Assembly: GCF_001014615.2 (NCBI RefSeq)
Contig: NZ_LBCQ02000015.1
Span: 124,001 to 188,000, forward strand
Source: Aquamicrobium sp. LC103
Lineage (GTDB): Bacteria; Pseudomonadota; Alphaproteobacteria; Rhizobiales; Rhizobiaceae
DNA: 64,000 nt
Reading direction: 5' to 3'
Shown here: piece by piece, positions 25,642-35,015 of the stretch
How the letters are laid out: each line of letters starts with the position of its first letter
Position numbering within the stretch: position 1 is the first letter of the stretch
Notes under the pieces: model-generated
The model's database searches: none
What the model was told of the DNA's origin: nothing
What the model saw: the letters and a program-made list of their open reading frames with translations, nothing else
Position numbers and translations under genes: made by a program

Positions 25642-26529
25642 CTATCCCTTCAGCCGGCTGTCGAGAGAGTCGCGAAGGGCGTCGCCCAGGAAGTTCAAGG
25701 CCAGCACGGTCAGGAATATTGCAGCGCCCGGGAAGACGCCCATCCACCACGCATCCCAATATTGCATGGAGACCGACAGCATCGAACCCCAGGTGGGCGT
25801 GGGCGGCTGAACCCCCAGGCCGAGGAAGGAGAGAGCGCTTTCGGTGATCAGCGCCGTGGATGCCTTGAGCGAGGCATAGACGATCACGTTGCCACGTACG
25901 CTCGGCCAGATGTGCCGCCAGATGATGCGCGCGTTTGAAAAGCCCGCCGCGCGCGCGGCCTGGACGAACTCCACGTCGCGCAGCGAGAGTACCTGGCCGC
26001 GCACAAGGCGCGCGAAGCCGGGAATGTTGACGATGGCGATGGCGATGATTGCGTTGATCAGATCCGGCCCGAGCGTGGCCACGATGGCGAGCGCGAGGAC
26101 CAACATCGGAAAGGCGAGCAGCCCGTCCATGATGCGCATGACGAGGTCATCGAGCCAGCCGCCGTAATAGCCGGTGATCAGGCCGATGGCGACGCCGAAA
26201 ACCAGCGCTATGGCGATGGAGATACCCATCACCTTGAGCGAAGCCGTCGCGCCGTAAATGATACGCGAGAGAATGTCGCGGCCGAGTTCGTCCGTTCCCA
26301 GCCAGTATTGGGCGCTCGGCGGCAGCAGGATGGCCTCGTAATCGATGGTGGCAGGGCCATGGGGGCTGATCCACGGTGCGGTTAGGGCCGCGACGACGAA
26401 GACACCGAGAACTATGATGCCGATCCGTCCAAGGGAATGGCGCCAGACCTTGCGGAGGATGGCGAAGATGGGGCTGCCCCCGGCCGGAAGACCGGATGCG
26501 GCGATAGTGGGATTGGCTTCTACGGTCAT
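25642..26529 (-). CDS. Oligopeptide-type ABC transporter permease (DppC-like)
   Basis: A 295-aa permease: N-terminal helix near residue 40, APWISPHGP, LGTDELGRDILSR, and coupling loop ARAAGFSNARIIWRHIWP. It pairs with the DppB-like protein upstream (7-nt gap). Its ATPases and binding protein are on the opposite strand (28343-31932), so the transporter is split between divergent arms around the GntR gene. Confidence 0.92.
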   Translation of the reverse strand: MTVEANPTIAASGLPAGGSPIFAILRKVWRHSLGRIGIIVLGVFVVAALTAPWISPHGPATIDYEAILLPPSAQYWLGTDELGRDILSRIIYGATASLKVMGISIAIALVFGVAIGLITGYYGGWLDDLVMRIMDGLLAFPMLVLALAIVATLGPDLINAIIAIAIVNIPGFARLVRGQVLSLRDVEFVQAARAAGFSNARIIWRHIWPSVRGNVIVYASLKASTALITESALSFLGLGVQPPTPTWGSMLSVSMQYWDAWWMGVFPGAAIFLTVLALNFLGDALRDSLDSRLKG

Positions 26530-26536
26530 GTTCGCC

Positions 26537-27478
26537 TCACAACCTCACGCGACGGTCCACGAGGGTGTAGCTGAGGTCAGTCAGGAGATTGACGACCAGC
26601 ACTCCCAGCACCACGACCAGGATCGCGCCTTGCACCACCGGAAAATCGCGCTCGAAGATGCCGTCGACGATCATGCGGCCGAGGCCGGGTAGAGAAAAGA
26701 CCGTCTCCGTGACGACGGCTCCGCCGATGAGCGCGCCCATTTGCAGGCCGACCACCGTGATGACGGGAATAAGCGCGTTACGGAGGGCGTGGAGGACGAT
26801 GACGCGGGCCTCGCCCGCTCCCTTCGCGCGGGCGGTGCGGATGTAATCCTGCGACATCACCTGAAGCATCGCGGTACGGGTCTGGCGCATGACGAGCGCT
26901 GCCTGCGCCGTTCCAATCGTGATGACCGGCATGATCATCAGCTTGAGGTTGGTCAGCGGGTCGGTGTGAAAAGGCACATAGCCTGATGGCGGCAGCCAGT
27001 TGAGGCGGATCGACAGCAACATGATGAGAAGGATGCCGACCCAAAAATAGGGAATTGCCATGCTGGAAAGCGAAAGCGCGCTGACCAGGCTGTCGATCCA
27101 GCTGTTGCGCTTCAAGGCCGCGATGATGCCCAGCGGCACGCCTATTACCAGCGATAGAATAACCGCGAGGATCGCGAGCTCGAAGGTGACCGGAATCCGC
27201 GCCGTCAGCATCTCCGCGACCGGCTCGCGCGTACGCAGGGAACGGCCGAGATCGCCGGACAGGGCACGCGTGAGCCAGCGACCATACTGGACCATTATCG
27301 GCTGATCGAGACCCAGCTCCTCGCGCAGCGCGGCACGGTCGGCCGCGTTCGCATCCTCGCCCAGTATCGTCGTGGTGGGATCGCCTGGCAGCATAAGGGA
27401 GGTCGAGAAGACCACGAGGCTCATAACCAGGAGCACGGGAACAAGCTGGAGAAGACGGCGCACCAGAAACGCAATCAC
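26537..27478 (-). CDS. Oligopeptide-type ABC transporter permease (DppB-like)
   Basis: A 313-aa permease with the N-terminal anchor helix, GDLGRSLRTREPV motif, and ETVFSLPGLGRMIVDGIFERDFPVVQ near the C-terminus. Partner of the DppC-like gene. It follows the GntR gene by 22 nt, so the regulator and permeases are likely co-transcribed. Confidence 0.92.
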   Translation of the reverse strand: MIAFLVRRLLQLVPVLLVMSLVVFSTSLMLPGDPTTTILGEDANAADRAALREELGLDQPIMVQYGRWLTRALSGDLGRSLRTREPVAEMLTARIPVTFELAILAVILSLVIGVPLGIIAALKRNSWIDSLVSALSLSSMAIPYFWVGILLIMLLSIRLNWLPPSGYVPFHTDPLTNLKLMIMPVITIGTAQAALVMRQTRTAMLQVMSQDYIRTARAKGAGEARVIVLHALRNALIPVITVVGLQMGALIGGAVVTETVFSLPGLGRMIVDGIFERDFPVVQGAILVVVLGVLVVNLLTDLSYTLVDRRVRL

Positions 27479-27500
27479 GATGAAGATCCTTCAGCCGGCG

Positions 27501-28232
27501 TCATGACTGCTTGTCGGTTTCGCTGGAGAGCACGGCGACGATTGCCGGTTCCGTGGCATCGAAATGCCGTTGCATGGCGGCGAAGGCCGCCTCGGGATCG
27601 TGCGCCTCCACCGTCGCCAGGATGTCGACGTGTCGGCGGAAAGTTTCGTCGGGGTCGCGGACGTGCCGCTGGGCATGGAGGCGGCGCATGCTCTCCTCAA
27701 TAGGAACGCTCAGCGCCTCAAAAAGCCTGGTCATCAACACGTTGCGGCTCGCCTTCACCAGGATCATGTGAAAGGCGGCGTTGGCGGGGATCCAGACCTC
27801 CGAATTGGTGCGGTTTTGACCGAGCACCTCCACCTGCCGACGCAACGCATCCAACTCCGGCTCGGTGATGTGCCGAGCGGCGAGCGATACCGTGTGCGTC
27901 TCGAGCGCACGTCGCAGATCGACCACCTCGCGCAAGCCGTTCGCTGACATGCGCACGGCGATCTGGAAGTACTGCGCGAGCGGCTCCGAACCCTGCTCAC
28001 GAATCGTGGTCGACTTTCCGTGGCGGATCTCCACCACGCCCATTTCTCCCAGACGCTGCAAAGCCTCCCGTACCACAGCCTTGCTCACGGCGAAGCGCCG
28101 GGCGAGCTCGCTTTCGGCGGGCAATTCGTCGCCCGGCTTCAAGCTGCCGCTGCATATCCATTCCGCCATGTGCTGGACAACCGTGTCGGATAGCCTGGGA
28201 CGGGCGATATTTTCCACTTTCACATCGAACAT
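27501..28232 (-). CDS. GntR-family (FadR subfamily) transcriptional regulator
   Basis: A 243-aa regulator. The winged helix occupies residues ~10-75 (LKPGDELPAESELARRFAVSKAVVREALQRLGEMGVVEIRHG), followed by an all-helical FCD domain with metal-type residues (ALETHTVSLAARHI; FHMILVKASRN). It sits between the two arms of the sugar-acid/transport cluster and probably binds the palindromes at 28260-28286 to control both directions. FCD regulators usually respond to small carboxylic acids. Confidence 0.93.
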   Translation of the reverse strand: MFDVKVENIARPRLSDTVVQHMAEWICSGSLKPGDELPAESELARRFAVSKAVVREALQRLGEMGVVEIRHGKSTTIREQGSEPLAQYFQIAVRMSANGLREVVDLRRALETHTVSLAARHITEPELDALRRQVEVLGQNRTNSEVWIPANAAFHMILVKASRNVLMTRLFEALSVPIEESMRRLHAQRHVRDPDETFRRHVDILATVEAHDPEAAFAAMQRHFDATEPAIVAVLSSETDKQS

Positions 28233-28259
28233 TCGGCACCTCTCTTCAACATATTCGAT

Positions 28260-28286
28260 CAGTAGATATCTACTGTCAAGTTGACA
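28260..28286. promoter_or_regulatory. Overlapping palindromic operators for the GntR regulator
   Basis: Two perfect palindromes overlap: CAGTAGATATCTACTG (28260-28275) and TGTCAAGTTGACA (28274-28286, single-base centre). The second contains the TTGACA -35 of the plus-strand promoter. Their place in the 110-nt divergent gap makes them the best candidates for the GntR binding site. Confidence 0.65.
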
Positions 28287-28309
28287 AATCTGTTTCCGCT
28301 ATTTATGCA
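28281..28309 (+). promoter_or_regulatory. Promoter of the binding-protein/catabolic operon
   Basis: Consensus -35 TTGACA (28281-28286), 17-nt spacer, -10 TATGCA (28304-28309). Transcription would start about 25 nt before the binding-protein ATG. The -35 is embedded in the second operator palindrome. Confidence 0.6.
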
Positions 28310-28342
28310 AAACGGAGAAACCTGGCTAGGGAGGAGAACCAA

Positions 28343-29890
28343 ATGATGCTGGGAAAACTGGGCAGGGCACTCGGCGTCGCCGCCGTGCTCTCTTGTGCAG
28401 CAGACGCGGCGCTCGCGCAGGACGCGCCGGTTCGGGGCGGCGTTTTATCGGCGGCGATGGATCTCGAGCCGGCGACGCTCGACCCCGCGTTCGGCAATGC
28501 ACCGGGCAAGGACCGATCGGTCTACAATCAGATCTTCGAAAATCTCTTCTACCAGAACCATGAAGGAACGCTGACGCCGCAACTGGCGGAAAGCTGGGAG
28601 ATCGCGCAAGATGGCCGGTCCGTCACCTTCAAGTTGCGACGGGGCGTGGTTTTCCATGACGGAACGCCCTTCAACGCCGAGGCGGTGAAGTTCAATTTCG
28701 ACCGGATCGTCGACCCCGGTGTGAAGGCGCGGGCGCGCCAGTTCGTTGCCGATCTTGGCTCGAGCGAGGTCGTCGACGAGTACACGGTGCGCGTCAACTT
28801 CAGCGCACCTTCCGGCGCCGTCCTCGCAGGCCTTGCGAATGAGGCGGGGATGATCGTCTCGCCGACGGCGCTGAAGGCGGATCCGGAGGGCTTCGCGCGC
28901 AATCCGGTAGGCACCGGGCCGTTCCGCTTCGCAAGCTGGAGGGGCGGAGACCGCATCACCGTGGAACGCTTTCCGGATTACTGGGGCAAGGCGCCCGATG
29001 GCGAGCCTCTCCCCTATCTCGACGGAGTGGTCACGCGGTTCATCTCCAATTCCGCCGTGAAGATCGTCGAAGTCCGTTCGGGAAACGTGCATCTCGGCGA
29101 CACGATTCTCGACAAGGACTATGCGCAGATCGAGGCCGATCCGAACGTCGACACGTTCCCGAACCATGTCGGCACGGCGCAGTTCAGCTCGTTCAATCTC
29201 ACCCGACCGCCCTTCGACAACATCGACCTGCGTAAGGCGGTTGCGTACGGCATCAATCGCGAGGTGATATCCCGGGTCATCACGGGCGGAACCGGCATCG
29301 TGACCGCAACCTTCGAACCGCCCTCCTCCTGGGCCAGCGACCCCAACCTGAAGCCGCACGCCTACGACCCCGATCTGGCGCGCAAGCACTATGAGGCCTC
29401 TGGCCACAGTGGCCCGCTGACACTCAGCGTAATCCAGCGCGACCCCGACACGCGGATTGCCCAGATCATCCAGTCCCAGCTGGCCGAGGTCGGCATCACG
29501 ATGAAGATCGAGACGCTGGAACGGCAGGCCTGGCTCGATAAGGTGCTGAGCTACAATTACGACATGGCCCTGCAGCGCGCGAACACCCCGCGTGTAGATC
29601 CCGACATGAGCTTCAGCACCTACTACAGCCGCAACGCGGGATCCAACTATCCCGGCGTCCGCGACGAAGCGATCTTCGATGCTGTCGACCGCGCACGCTC
29701 GACCAACGATCAGGCCGAGCGAGCCAAGATCTACGGCGATATCCAAGGCATGCTGCTGGACAACTACTATCAGACCTACTTCTTCTTCAGGAACAACATG
29801 GACATCATCCGCACCGGGGTGAAAGGTGTGGAGCGCGACTTCAGCGGGCAGTGGATATTCACGCGCACCTGGCTCGATGAGACGGACTGA
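28343..29890 (+). CDS. ABC transporter substrate-binding protein, oligopeptide family
   Basis: A 515-aa SBP_bac_5 receptor: signal peptide ~1-27 (ending AALAQDAP), then LEPATLDPAFGNA and VTFKLRRGVVFHDGTPFNAEAVKFNFDRI. An AGGGAGGAG site lies before the paired ATGs at 28343/28346. It heads the plus-strand arm, whose enzymes handle sugar acids, so the ligand may be a uronate-containing oligomer or conjugate rather than a peptide (inference). Confidence 0.93.
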   Translation: MMLGKLGRALGVAAVLSCAADAALAQDAPVRGGVLSAAMDLEPATLDPAFGNAPGKDRSVYNQIFENLFYQNHEGTLTPQLAESWEIAQDGRSVTFKLRRGVVFHDGTPFNAEAVKFNFDRIVDPGVKARARQFVADLGSSEVVDEYTVRVNFSAPSGAVLAGLANEAGMIVSPTALKADPEGFARNPVGTGPFRFASWRGGDRITVERFPDYWGKAPDGEPLPYLDGVVTRFISNSAVKIVEVRSGNVHLGDTILDKDYAQIEADPNVDTFPNHVGTAQFSSFNLTRPPFDNIDLRKAVAYGINREVISRVITGGTGIVTATFEPPSSWASDPNLKPHAYDPDLARKHYEASGHSGPLTLSVIQRDPDTRIAQIIQSQLAEVGITMKIETLERQAWLDKVLSYNYDMALQRANTPRVDPDMSFSTYYSRNAGSNYPGVRDEAIFDAVDRARSTNDQAERAKIYGDIQGMLLDNYYQTYFFFRNNMDIIRTGVKGVERDFSGQWIFTRTWLDETD

Positions 29891-30914
29891 CGTGTCGCGT
29901 TCCGATCCCGAAAACCCGCTGATCGACGTGCGGAACCTGACTGTCACGTTCCCCGTGCAAAACGGCCACGTCCGGCCGGTGGATGAGGTGAGTTTCAGCA
30001 TCGGACCGGGCGAAACCGTCGCGATGGTCGGAGAATCCGGTTCGGGAAAGTCGGTGACGAGCCTCGCGATCATGGGGTTGCTGCCGCCCCAAGCGCAGGT
30101 GGGCGGCCAGATTCTCTGGCGCAACAATGGGAAGGCGCACGACCTCGCGGGTCTTCCCCAGCGGGCGATGCGGCGCATCCGCGGCAACGACATCGCCATG
30201 ATCTTCCAGGAGCCGATGACCTCGCTCAACCCGCTTCATTCCGTGGGGCGCCAGATCATCGAGGCCATCCGGCTTCACCGCTCCGTCTCCCGTGCACAGG
30301 CACGGGAGCTGGCCGAATCCATCCTGGAGCTGGTGGGGCTGCCCGAGCCGGCCCGCCAGCTCGACCGCTGGCCACATGAAATGTCGGGCGGCCAGCGACA
30401 GAGGGTGATGATAGCCATGGCGCTGGCCGGCCGGCCGGCCCTGCTCATCGCCGACGAGCCGACGACGGCGCTCGACGTCACCATTCAGGCCCAGATCCTC
30501 GATCTTCTGCGCCGCTTGCAGACGGAATTGGGCATGTCCATGCTCTTCATCACCCATGATCTCGGCGTGGTGGCGGAAATCGCCGACCGTATGGTGGTGA
30601 TCTATGCCGGTCGCATCGTAGAGTCAGGCCGTGTCGAGGAAGTGCTTTCCCGGCCAACCCACCCCTATACACGCGGCCTGCTCAGGTCCGTGCCGGCGAT
30701 GAAAAGTGCTGCGCGAAGGTTGGAGGCCATTCCCGGAATGGTGCCCGATCTTGCCATGCTGCCCCCAGGCTGCCGTTTCGCGCCGCGCTGCCGCTATGCC
30801 CAACCCTCCATATGCGACGCACGCGAGCCAGCGCTGGAGAATGCCGGTCAGGGACGATCCGTGCGCTGCGTCCGCTGGCGCGAGATTGAGGAGGCCGTCG
30901 ATGTTGTCGCCTGA
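29877..30914 (+). CDS. Oligopeptide-type ABC transporter ATP-binding protein (DppD-like)
   Basis: A 345-aa ATPase: Walker A GESGSGKSV, signature MSGGQRQRVMIAMAL, Walker B LLIADEPTTALD, and the C-terminal oligopeptide domain with CRFAPRCRYAQPSICD cysteines. Start is either ATG 29877, overlapping the receptor stop by 14 nt, or GTG 29892; I kept the ATG. Overlaps the next ATPase gene by 14 nt. Confidence 0.92.
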   Translation: MRRTDVSRSDPENPLIDVRNLTVTFPVQNGHVRPVDEVSFSIGPGETVAMVGESGSGKSVTSLAIMGLLPPQAQVGGQILWRNNGKAHDLAGLPQRAMRRIRGNDIAMIFQEPMTSLNPLHSVGRQIIEAIRLHRSVSRAQARELAESILELVGLPEPARQLDRWPHEMSGGQRQRVMIAMALAGRPALLIADEPTTALDVTIQAQILDLLRRLQTELGMSMLFITHDLGVVAEIADRMVVIYAGRIVESGRVEEVLSRPTHPYTRGLLRSVPAMKSAARRLEAIPGMVPDLAMLPPGCRFAPRCRYAQPSICDAREPALENAGQGRSVRCVRWREIEEAVDVVA

Positions 30915-31932
30915 GACACCAGCCATGCCGTCGGAAACATCCGACGTGCTGATCGAGGCGCGCAACCTGCGCAAATGGTTTCCCATCCGTCGAGGCGTTC
31001 TCGGTCGGGTGACCGCCCATGTGAAGGCCGTCAACGATGTCTCCTTGTCGATACAACGCGGCGAAGTGCTTGCCGTGGTGGGCGAGAGCGGCTCGGGAAA
31101 ATCCACCCTCGGACGCCTCATCCTGCGGTTGATGGAGGCGACCAGCGGTGAAATCCGGCTTGGAGACGTGGACCTCACACATCTTGGTGCGGCCGAGCTG
31201 CGTGCCATGCGCCGGCGCATGCAGATCGTCTTTCAGGATCCTTTCTCCTCGCTGAACCCGCATATGCGTATCGGCGATGCGCTGCTCGAAATCCTGACCG
31301 TCCAGCGCATCGGCGCCAACGCGGCCGAACGGCGTGCTCGTGTAGGGGCGCTGCTCGAGCAGGTCGGCCTGAGGCCCGGAGCCGCGGATCGGTTTCCGCA
31401 TGAATTCTCGGGCGGGCAGCGCCAGCGCATCGGCATCGCGCGGGCACTCGCCGTCGAACCGGAATTCATCGTGGCGGACGAGCCGGTCTCCGCCCTGGAT
31501 GTGTCGATTCAGGCCCAGGTGGTCAACCTCCTGCAAGACCTCAAGGACGAGCTTGGGCTGACCATCATGTTCATCTCGCACGACCTCGCCGTTGTGCGAC
31601 ACATCGCGGATCGGGTGGCGGTTCTTTATCTGGGCCGGCTCATGGAGATCGGGCCTGCGAGGGACGTGTTCGAGCGGCCGCTTCACCCCTATACGCATGC
31701 ATTGCTTGCGGCGGTTCCCGATCCCCGTGGCGTGCGCAAGGACCGTATCCTGCTCAAGGGCGACATCCCGTCCCCGATCAAGCCCCCCACGGGTTGCGTG
31801 TTTCGTACCCGATGCCCCTACGCGCTGCCTGCCTGCGCCGAGACGGCCCCCCCTCTCCGCACTGCCGAGGCGGGACGACAGAAGGCCTGTATTCGCGAAG
31901 ACATCCTTCTCCCACCCAGAGAGTTGCAATGA
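30901..31932 (+). CDS. Oligopeptide-type ABC transporter ATP-binding protein (DppF-like)
   Basis: A 343-aa ATPase: Walker A GESGSGKST, signature FSGGQRQRIGIARAL, Walker B FIVADEPVSALD, and cysteine-containing tail GCVFRTRCPYALPACAE. ATG at 30901 lies inside the preceding gene; an in-frame ATG at 30925 is an alternative. Its stop shares ATGA with the RraA-like gene, so the transport and enzyme genes are translationally linked. Confidence 0.92.
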   Translation: MLSPETPAMPSETSDVLIEARNLRKWFPIRRGVLGRVTAHVKAVNDVSLSIQRGEVLAVVGESGSGKSTLGRLILRLMEATSGEIRLGDVDLTHLGAAELRAMRRRMQIVFQDPFSSLNPHMRIGDALLEILTVQRIGANAAERRARVGALLEQVGLRPGAADRFPHEFSGGQRQRIGIARALAVEPEFIVADEPVSALDVSIQAQVVNLLQDLKDELGLTIMFISHDLAVVRHIADRVAVLYLGRLMEIGPARDVFERPLHPYTHALLAAVPDPRGVRKDRILLKGDIPSPIKPPTGCVFRTRCPYALPACAETAPPLRTAEAGRQKACIREDILLPPRELQ

Positions 31933-32693
31933 GCATCACATCAAAAGCAGAAAGCCCGCTTTCCGAAGAGGTTCGAGAAAAACTCAGACGGGTCAGCGTC
32001 GCGACCTTGACGACGCTGCTTCTGCGGCGCGGTCTCACCAACACCTTCATGAAAGGGGTGCGCCCGGTGGCTCCCGGCAAACGCCAGATGGTCGGCGAAG
32101 CCTCCACGCTCAGGCTCGTCCCCTACCGCGAGGATCTGGGGAACATCTTCAGCCGCGACAACAGGAGCGATCTTCAGCGCGTCACGGTGGAAACCATGCC
32201 TCCTGGTCATGTTCTCGTGATCGACTCGCGCGGCGATGCGGGTGCCGCCTCGTGCGGCGAGATCCTGATGCTGCGCATGATGGTGCGCGGAGTGGAAGGC
32301 GTGGTGACCGATGGCGGCTTTCGCGACAGCCCGAGCATCGGGGCCCTCGATATTCCCACATTCCATCAGGCGCCGGCCGCCCCGCCCATCATGGTCAGGC
32401 ATCATCCCATCGAGGTAGGAGGCGTGATTGCCTGTGGCGGACTGACGGTCTTTCCCGGCGACATCGTCGTAGGCGACCAGGAGGGCGTCGTCGTCATCCC
32501 GCGCGCGCTTGCCGCCGAGATCGCGGATGAAGCCGTGGAAAAGGAAGACGTCGAGGAGTTCATCGCGCTGTGTGTCCGCGCCGGTGAATCCATCAACGAC
32601 ATCTATCCGCCGACGCCACTTCTGCTGGAGCGCCATGCCGAATGGGTCCGCGGCGGGCGCAAGGCGAACGCAAAGGAGATGCTGCGAGCATGA
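31929..32693 (+). CDS. RraA-like / HMG-type aldolase family protein
   Basis: A 254-aa member of the RraA/4-hydroxy-4-methyl-2-oxoglutarate aldolase family. The active-site signature is intact: GEILMLRMMVRGVEGVVTDGGFRD, with the Arg-Asp pair that binds substrate carboxylate and metal. Characterised members are Mg-dependent class II pyruvate aldolases or oxaloacetate decarboxylases; others bind RNase E. Between transporter and glucarate-dehydratase-like genes, a retro-aldol on 5-keto-4-deoxyglucarate (to pyruvate and tartronate semialdehyde) is plausible but inferred. About 25 residues extend past the usual C-terminus. Confidence 0.88.
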   Translation: MSITSKAESPLSEEVREKLRRVSVATLTTLLLRRGLTNTFMKGVRPVAPGKRQMVGEASTLRLVPYREDLGNIFSRDNRSDLQRVTVETMPPGHVLVIDSRGDAGAASCGEILMLRMMVRGVEGVVTDGGFRDSPSIGALDIPTFHQAPAAPPIMVRHHPIEVGGVIACGGLTVFPGDIVVGDQEGVVVIPRALAAEIADEAVEKEDVEEFIALCVRAGESINDIYPPTPLLLERHAEWVRGGRKANAKEMLRA

Positions 32694-33880
32694 AAATCAT
32701 CGACTTGAAGTCACGTTGTGTCGCCATACCGCTCAATTCGCAGCTGCGCAGCAATACGGGTGTCCATCCCGGCTATTTCATGCGCACCATCATCGAGCTC
32801 GTCACCGACGAGGGGCTGGTCGGACTCGGCGAAGTTGGCGGCGGCGACCAGCGCGGCGCGCTGGCCAAGCTGAAGAGCCGGCTCCTCGGTCTCGATCCCT
32901 TCAATACGGAACTGATCAAGGCGAAGATCCTGCGCAACACCTATTTCCAGTCCAACGCGCGCATCTACGCGGCGATCGAGATCGCCTGCCTCGACATACA
33001 GGGCAAGGCGCTGGGACGGCCGATGCACGACCTGCTCGGGGGCAGGATCCGCGACCGTGTTGCCTTCATCGGGTATCTCTTCTGGCGCTACGACAAGCCC
33101 GGCGGCGGTGACGACGACACGGCGGAGCATGTCGCCGAACATTGCGAGGAGCTTGCCGAAAAGCTCGGCGTTCGTTCGATGAAGCTCAAGGCCGGTGTGA
33201 TGGAACCGCGCGAGGAGGCGCGCGTGCTCGAATTGTGCCGCGACCGCCTGGGGCCCGAGTTCGGGCTGCGCATCGATCCCAACGGCACCTGGTCGATCGG
33301 CACAGCCGTGCGCATCGGCAAAAGGCTTGAAGAGCTGGACATCGAATATTTCGAGGACCCATCCTGGGGTATCGAAGGCAATGCCGCGGTCCGCAGGCAG
33401 GTGCGTGTGCCCATCGCCACCAACATGTATCCGGCGCGCTTCGACGATCTCGGCCCCGGCATTCGGCTGGGCGCCTGCGACGTCATCCTCACCGACCTCC
33501 ATTATTGGGAAGGGCCTCGCGGGGTAAAGGACCTCTGCGCCGTCTGCCGTAGCTTCGGCATCGGGGTTGCCATGCACAGCGGATCGGAATTCGGCATCGA
33601 GCTTGCCGCGATGCTGCACACCGCCGCCACCATTCCCGAGATGATCTATGCCGGCGACGCGCACTATCACTACCTCACCGACGATATCATAGCCGGCGGC
33701 CCGTTGCGCTATGTGGACGGGGCGATCGCCGTGCCCACCGGCCCCGGTCTGGGGGTGGAGCTCGATCCCGAGAAAATGGACAAGTACGAGCGCTACTTCG
33801 AGGAGAAGGGCGACTACTATGCAAGGTTCCGCACCGACCCGCGCCGCCCCGACTGGCATCCCGTCATTGGAGGACGCTAG
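32690..33880 (+). CDS. Glucarate-dehydratase-like enolase-superfamily enzyme
   Basis: A 396-aa enzyme. The barrel shows the KxK base motif (Lys165-Leu-Lys167 in SMKLKAG), Asp196 and Asn198 in LRIDPNGTWS, Glu222 in YFEDPSWGIEG, and the His of AMHSGSEFGIE, which follow the glucarate dehydratase pattern (DPN, EDP-WGIEG, MHS-x-E-GI). The expected reaction is dehydration of D-glucarate or a related aldarate to 5-keto-4-deoxyglucarate. ATG at 32690 in an ATGA overlap with the RraA-like gene. Confidence 0.88.
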   Translation: MKIIDLKSRCVAIPLNSQLRSNTGVHPGYFMRTIIELVTDEGLVGLGEVGGGDQRGALAKLKSRLLGLDPFNTELIKAKILRNTYFQSNARIYAAIEIACLDIQGKALGRPMHDLLGGRIRDRVAFIGYLFWRYDKPGGGDDDTAEHVAEHCEELAEKLGVRSMKLKAGVMEPREEARVLELCRDRLGPEFGLRIDPNGTWSIGTAVRIGKRLEELDIEYFEDPSWGIEGNAAVRRQVRVPIATNMYPARFDDLGPGIRLGACDVILTDLHYWEGPRGVKDLCAVCRSFGIGVAMHSGSEFGIELAAMLHTAATIPEMIYAGDAHYHYLTDDIIAGGPLRYVDGAIAVPTGPGLGVELDPEKMDKYERYFEEKGDYYARFRTDPRRPDWHPVIGGR

Positions 33881-35015
33881 CGCCTTCATCCGGCGCCTCC
33901 GCCGCTGGAGTTTCGGCATACTCCTCCCCTTCTTCACGGAGAAGGGGGTGGCGGAAAGCGGAGCCTTCGTGGAAGAGTTCGATCTGACACAGCGACCGCT
34001 GCCGGCCGCAGCCATCCACACCCGCGTCCAGGCAAGAATGGTCTATGTGTTCGCCCACGCGGCAAACATGCTCAACGAGCCGCGCTACGCCGAGATCGCC
34101 CACTCCGGCTTCGAGAAGACGGCCCGAACTCTCTGGAACCGCCGGGAAGGAGGCTGGATTCACGCAGCGTCAGCCCACGGCGACGTGCTGGACGTTCGGT
34201 GCGATGCCTATGATCAGGCATTCCCGCTTTTGGCGCTGGCCCATCTGCGGCGCCTCGGCATGACGGATGCGGATATCTGGATCGAAAGATCGTTGGAGGC
34301 GCTCGACCGCAGGCTTGTCGATGCAAGGCATGGCGGATATTTCGAGGAAGCTCCGCGCGAACCCTCCAGGCACCTGCTGCGGCGGCAGAACCCCCATATG
34401 CATCTGCTCGAAGCTTTCCTGGCTTTGGAAGAGGCCGGCTGGACCGGAAACGCTCGGGAGCGCGCAACGCATATCGTCGATCTCTTTTCAGCGCTTGCCG
34501 AACGGGACGGCGCGATCGGCGAATATTTCTCGGAGGATTGGAGCACGCCCCCTCCTGACAAGGACACGCGTCAGCCCGGCCATCAGTTCGAATGGGCCTG
34601 GTTGCTCGACAATTACGCCAGAGGTAAAGGCGGCAGCTCGGCGCTCGCCAACCGTCTGGCATCCTTCGCCTGGCGGAATGGAATAGAACGCGACCCGGCG
34701 CATCCTCATGCGCTTTTCGAGGAGGTCGCGCCCGATGGTAAGCTCATCACGCCAAGCAAGCTGCTGTGGCCGCAGACCGAAGCCGTGCGCTACTATGCCA
34801 GACGGGCCCGTCTCGGCGACCGCGAGGCGGAAGCCCGCGCAAACCGCCTTGCAGAAACCATCCTCAGCTCGTTCGTGATGAGCGGCGGACCACTCTGGCA
34901 CAATCAGATCGATCGCAACGGGAAACCGCTTGCGCGGAGCGTGCCTTCGCGCGTGCTCTACCACATCGTCGCCTGTGCGGCCGACGCCACAATAGCGCAG
35001 GGAGGAACAACGTGA
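33819..35015 (+). CDS. N-acylglucosamine 2-epimerase (AGE) family protein
   Basis: A ~390-aa alpha/alpha-barrel protein. Family features include VQARMVYVFAHAANM, RREGGWIHAA, DAYDQAFPLLALAHL, HLLEAFLALEEA, HQFEWAWLLDNYA, and WPQTEAVRYYARRA. Members are sugar epimerases or aldose-ketose isomerases (mannose isomerase, cellobiose epimerase). Start is uncertain: ATG 33819 has AGGAGAAGGG upstream and overlaps the dehydratase by 62 nt; TTG 33867 would trim 16 residues and overlap by 14. I kept the ATG. Its job in a sugar-acid pathway is unclear, perhaps isomerising the freed sugar. Confidence 0.87.
   Translation: MQGSAPTRAAPTGIPSLEDASAFIRRLRRWSFGILLPFFTEKGVAESGAFVEEFDLTQRPLPAAAIHTRVQARMVYVFAHAANMLNEPRYAEIAHSGFEKTARTLWNRREGGWIHAASAHGDVLDVRCDAYDQAFPLLALAHLRRLGMTDADIWIERSLEALDRRLVDARHGGYFEEAPREPSRHLLRRQNPHMHLLEAFLALEEAGWTGNARERATHIVDLFSALAERDGAIGEYFSEDWSTPPPDKDTRQPGHQFEWAWLLDNYARGKGGSSALANRLASFAWRNGIERDPAHPHALFEEVAPDGKLITPSKLLWPQTEAVRYYARRARLGDREAEARANRLAETILSSFVMSGGPLWHNQIDRNGKPLARSVPSRVLYHIVACAADATIAQGGTT

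Noticed and set aside
28445-30229. 594-aa open frame on the minus strand
   Set aside because: Antisense of the binding-protein and ATPase genes, which have clear family motifs; high GC makes long shadow frames common here.
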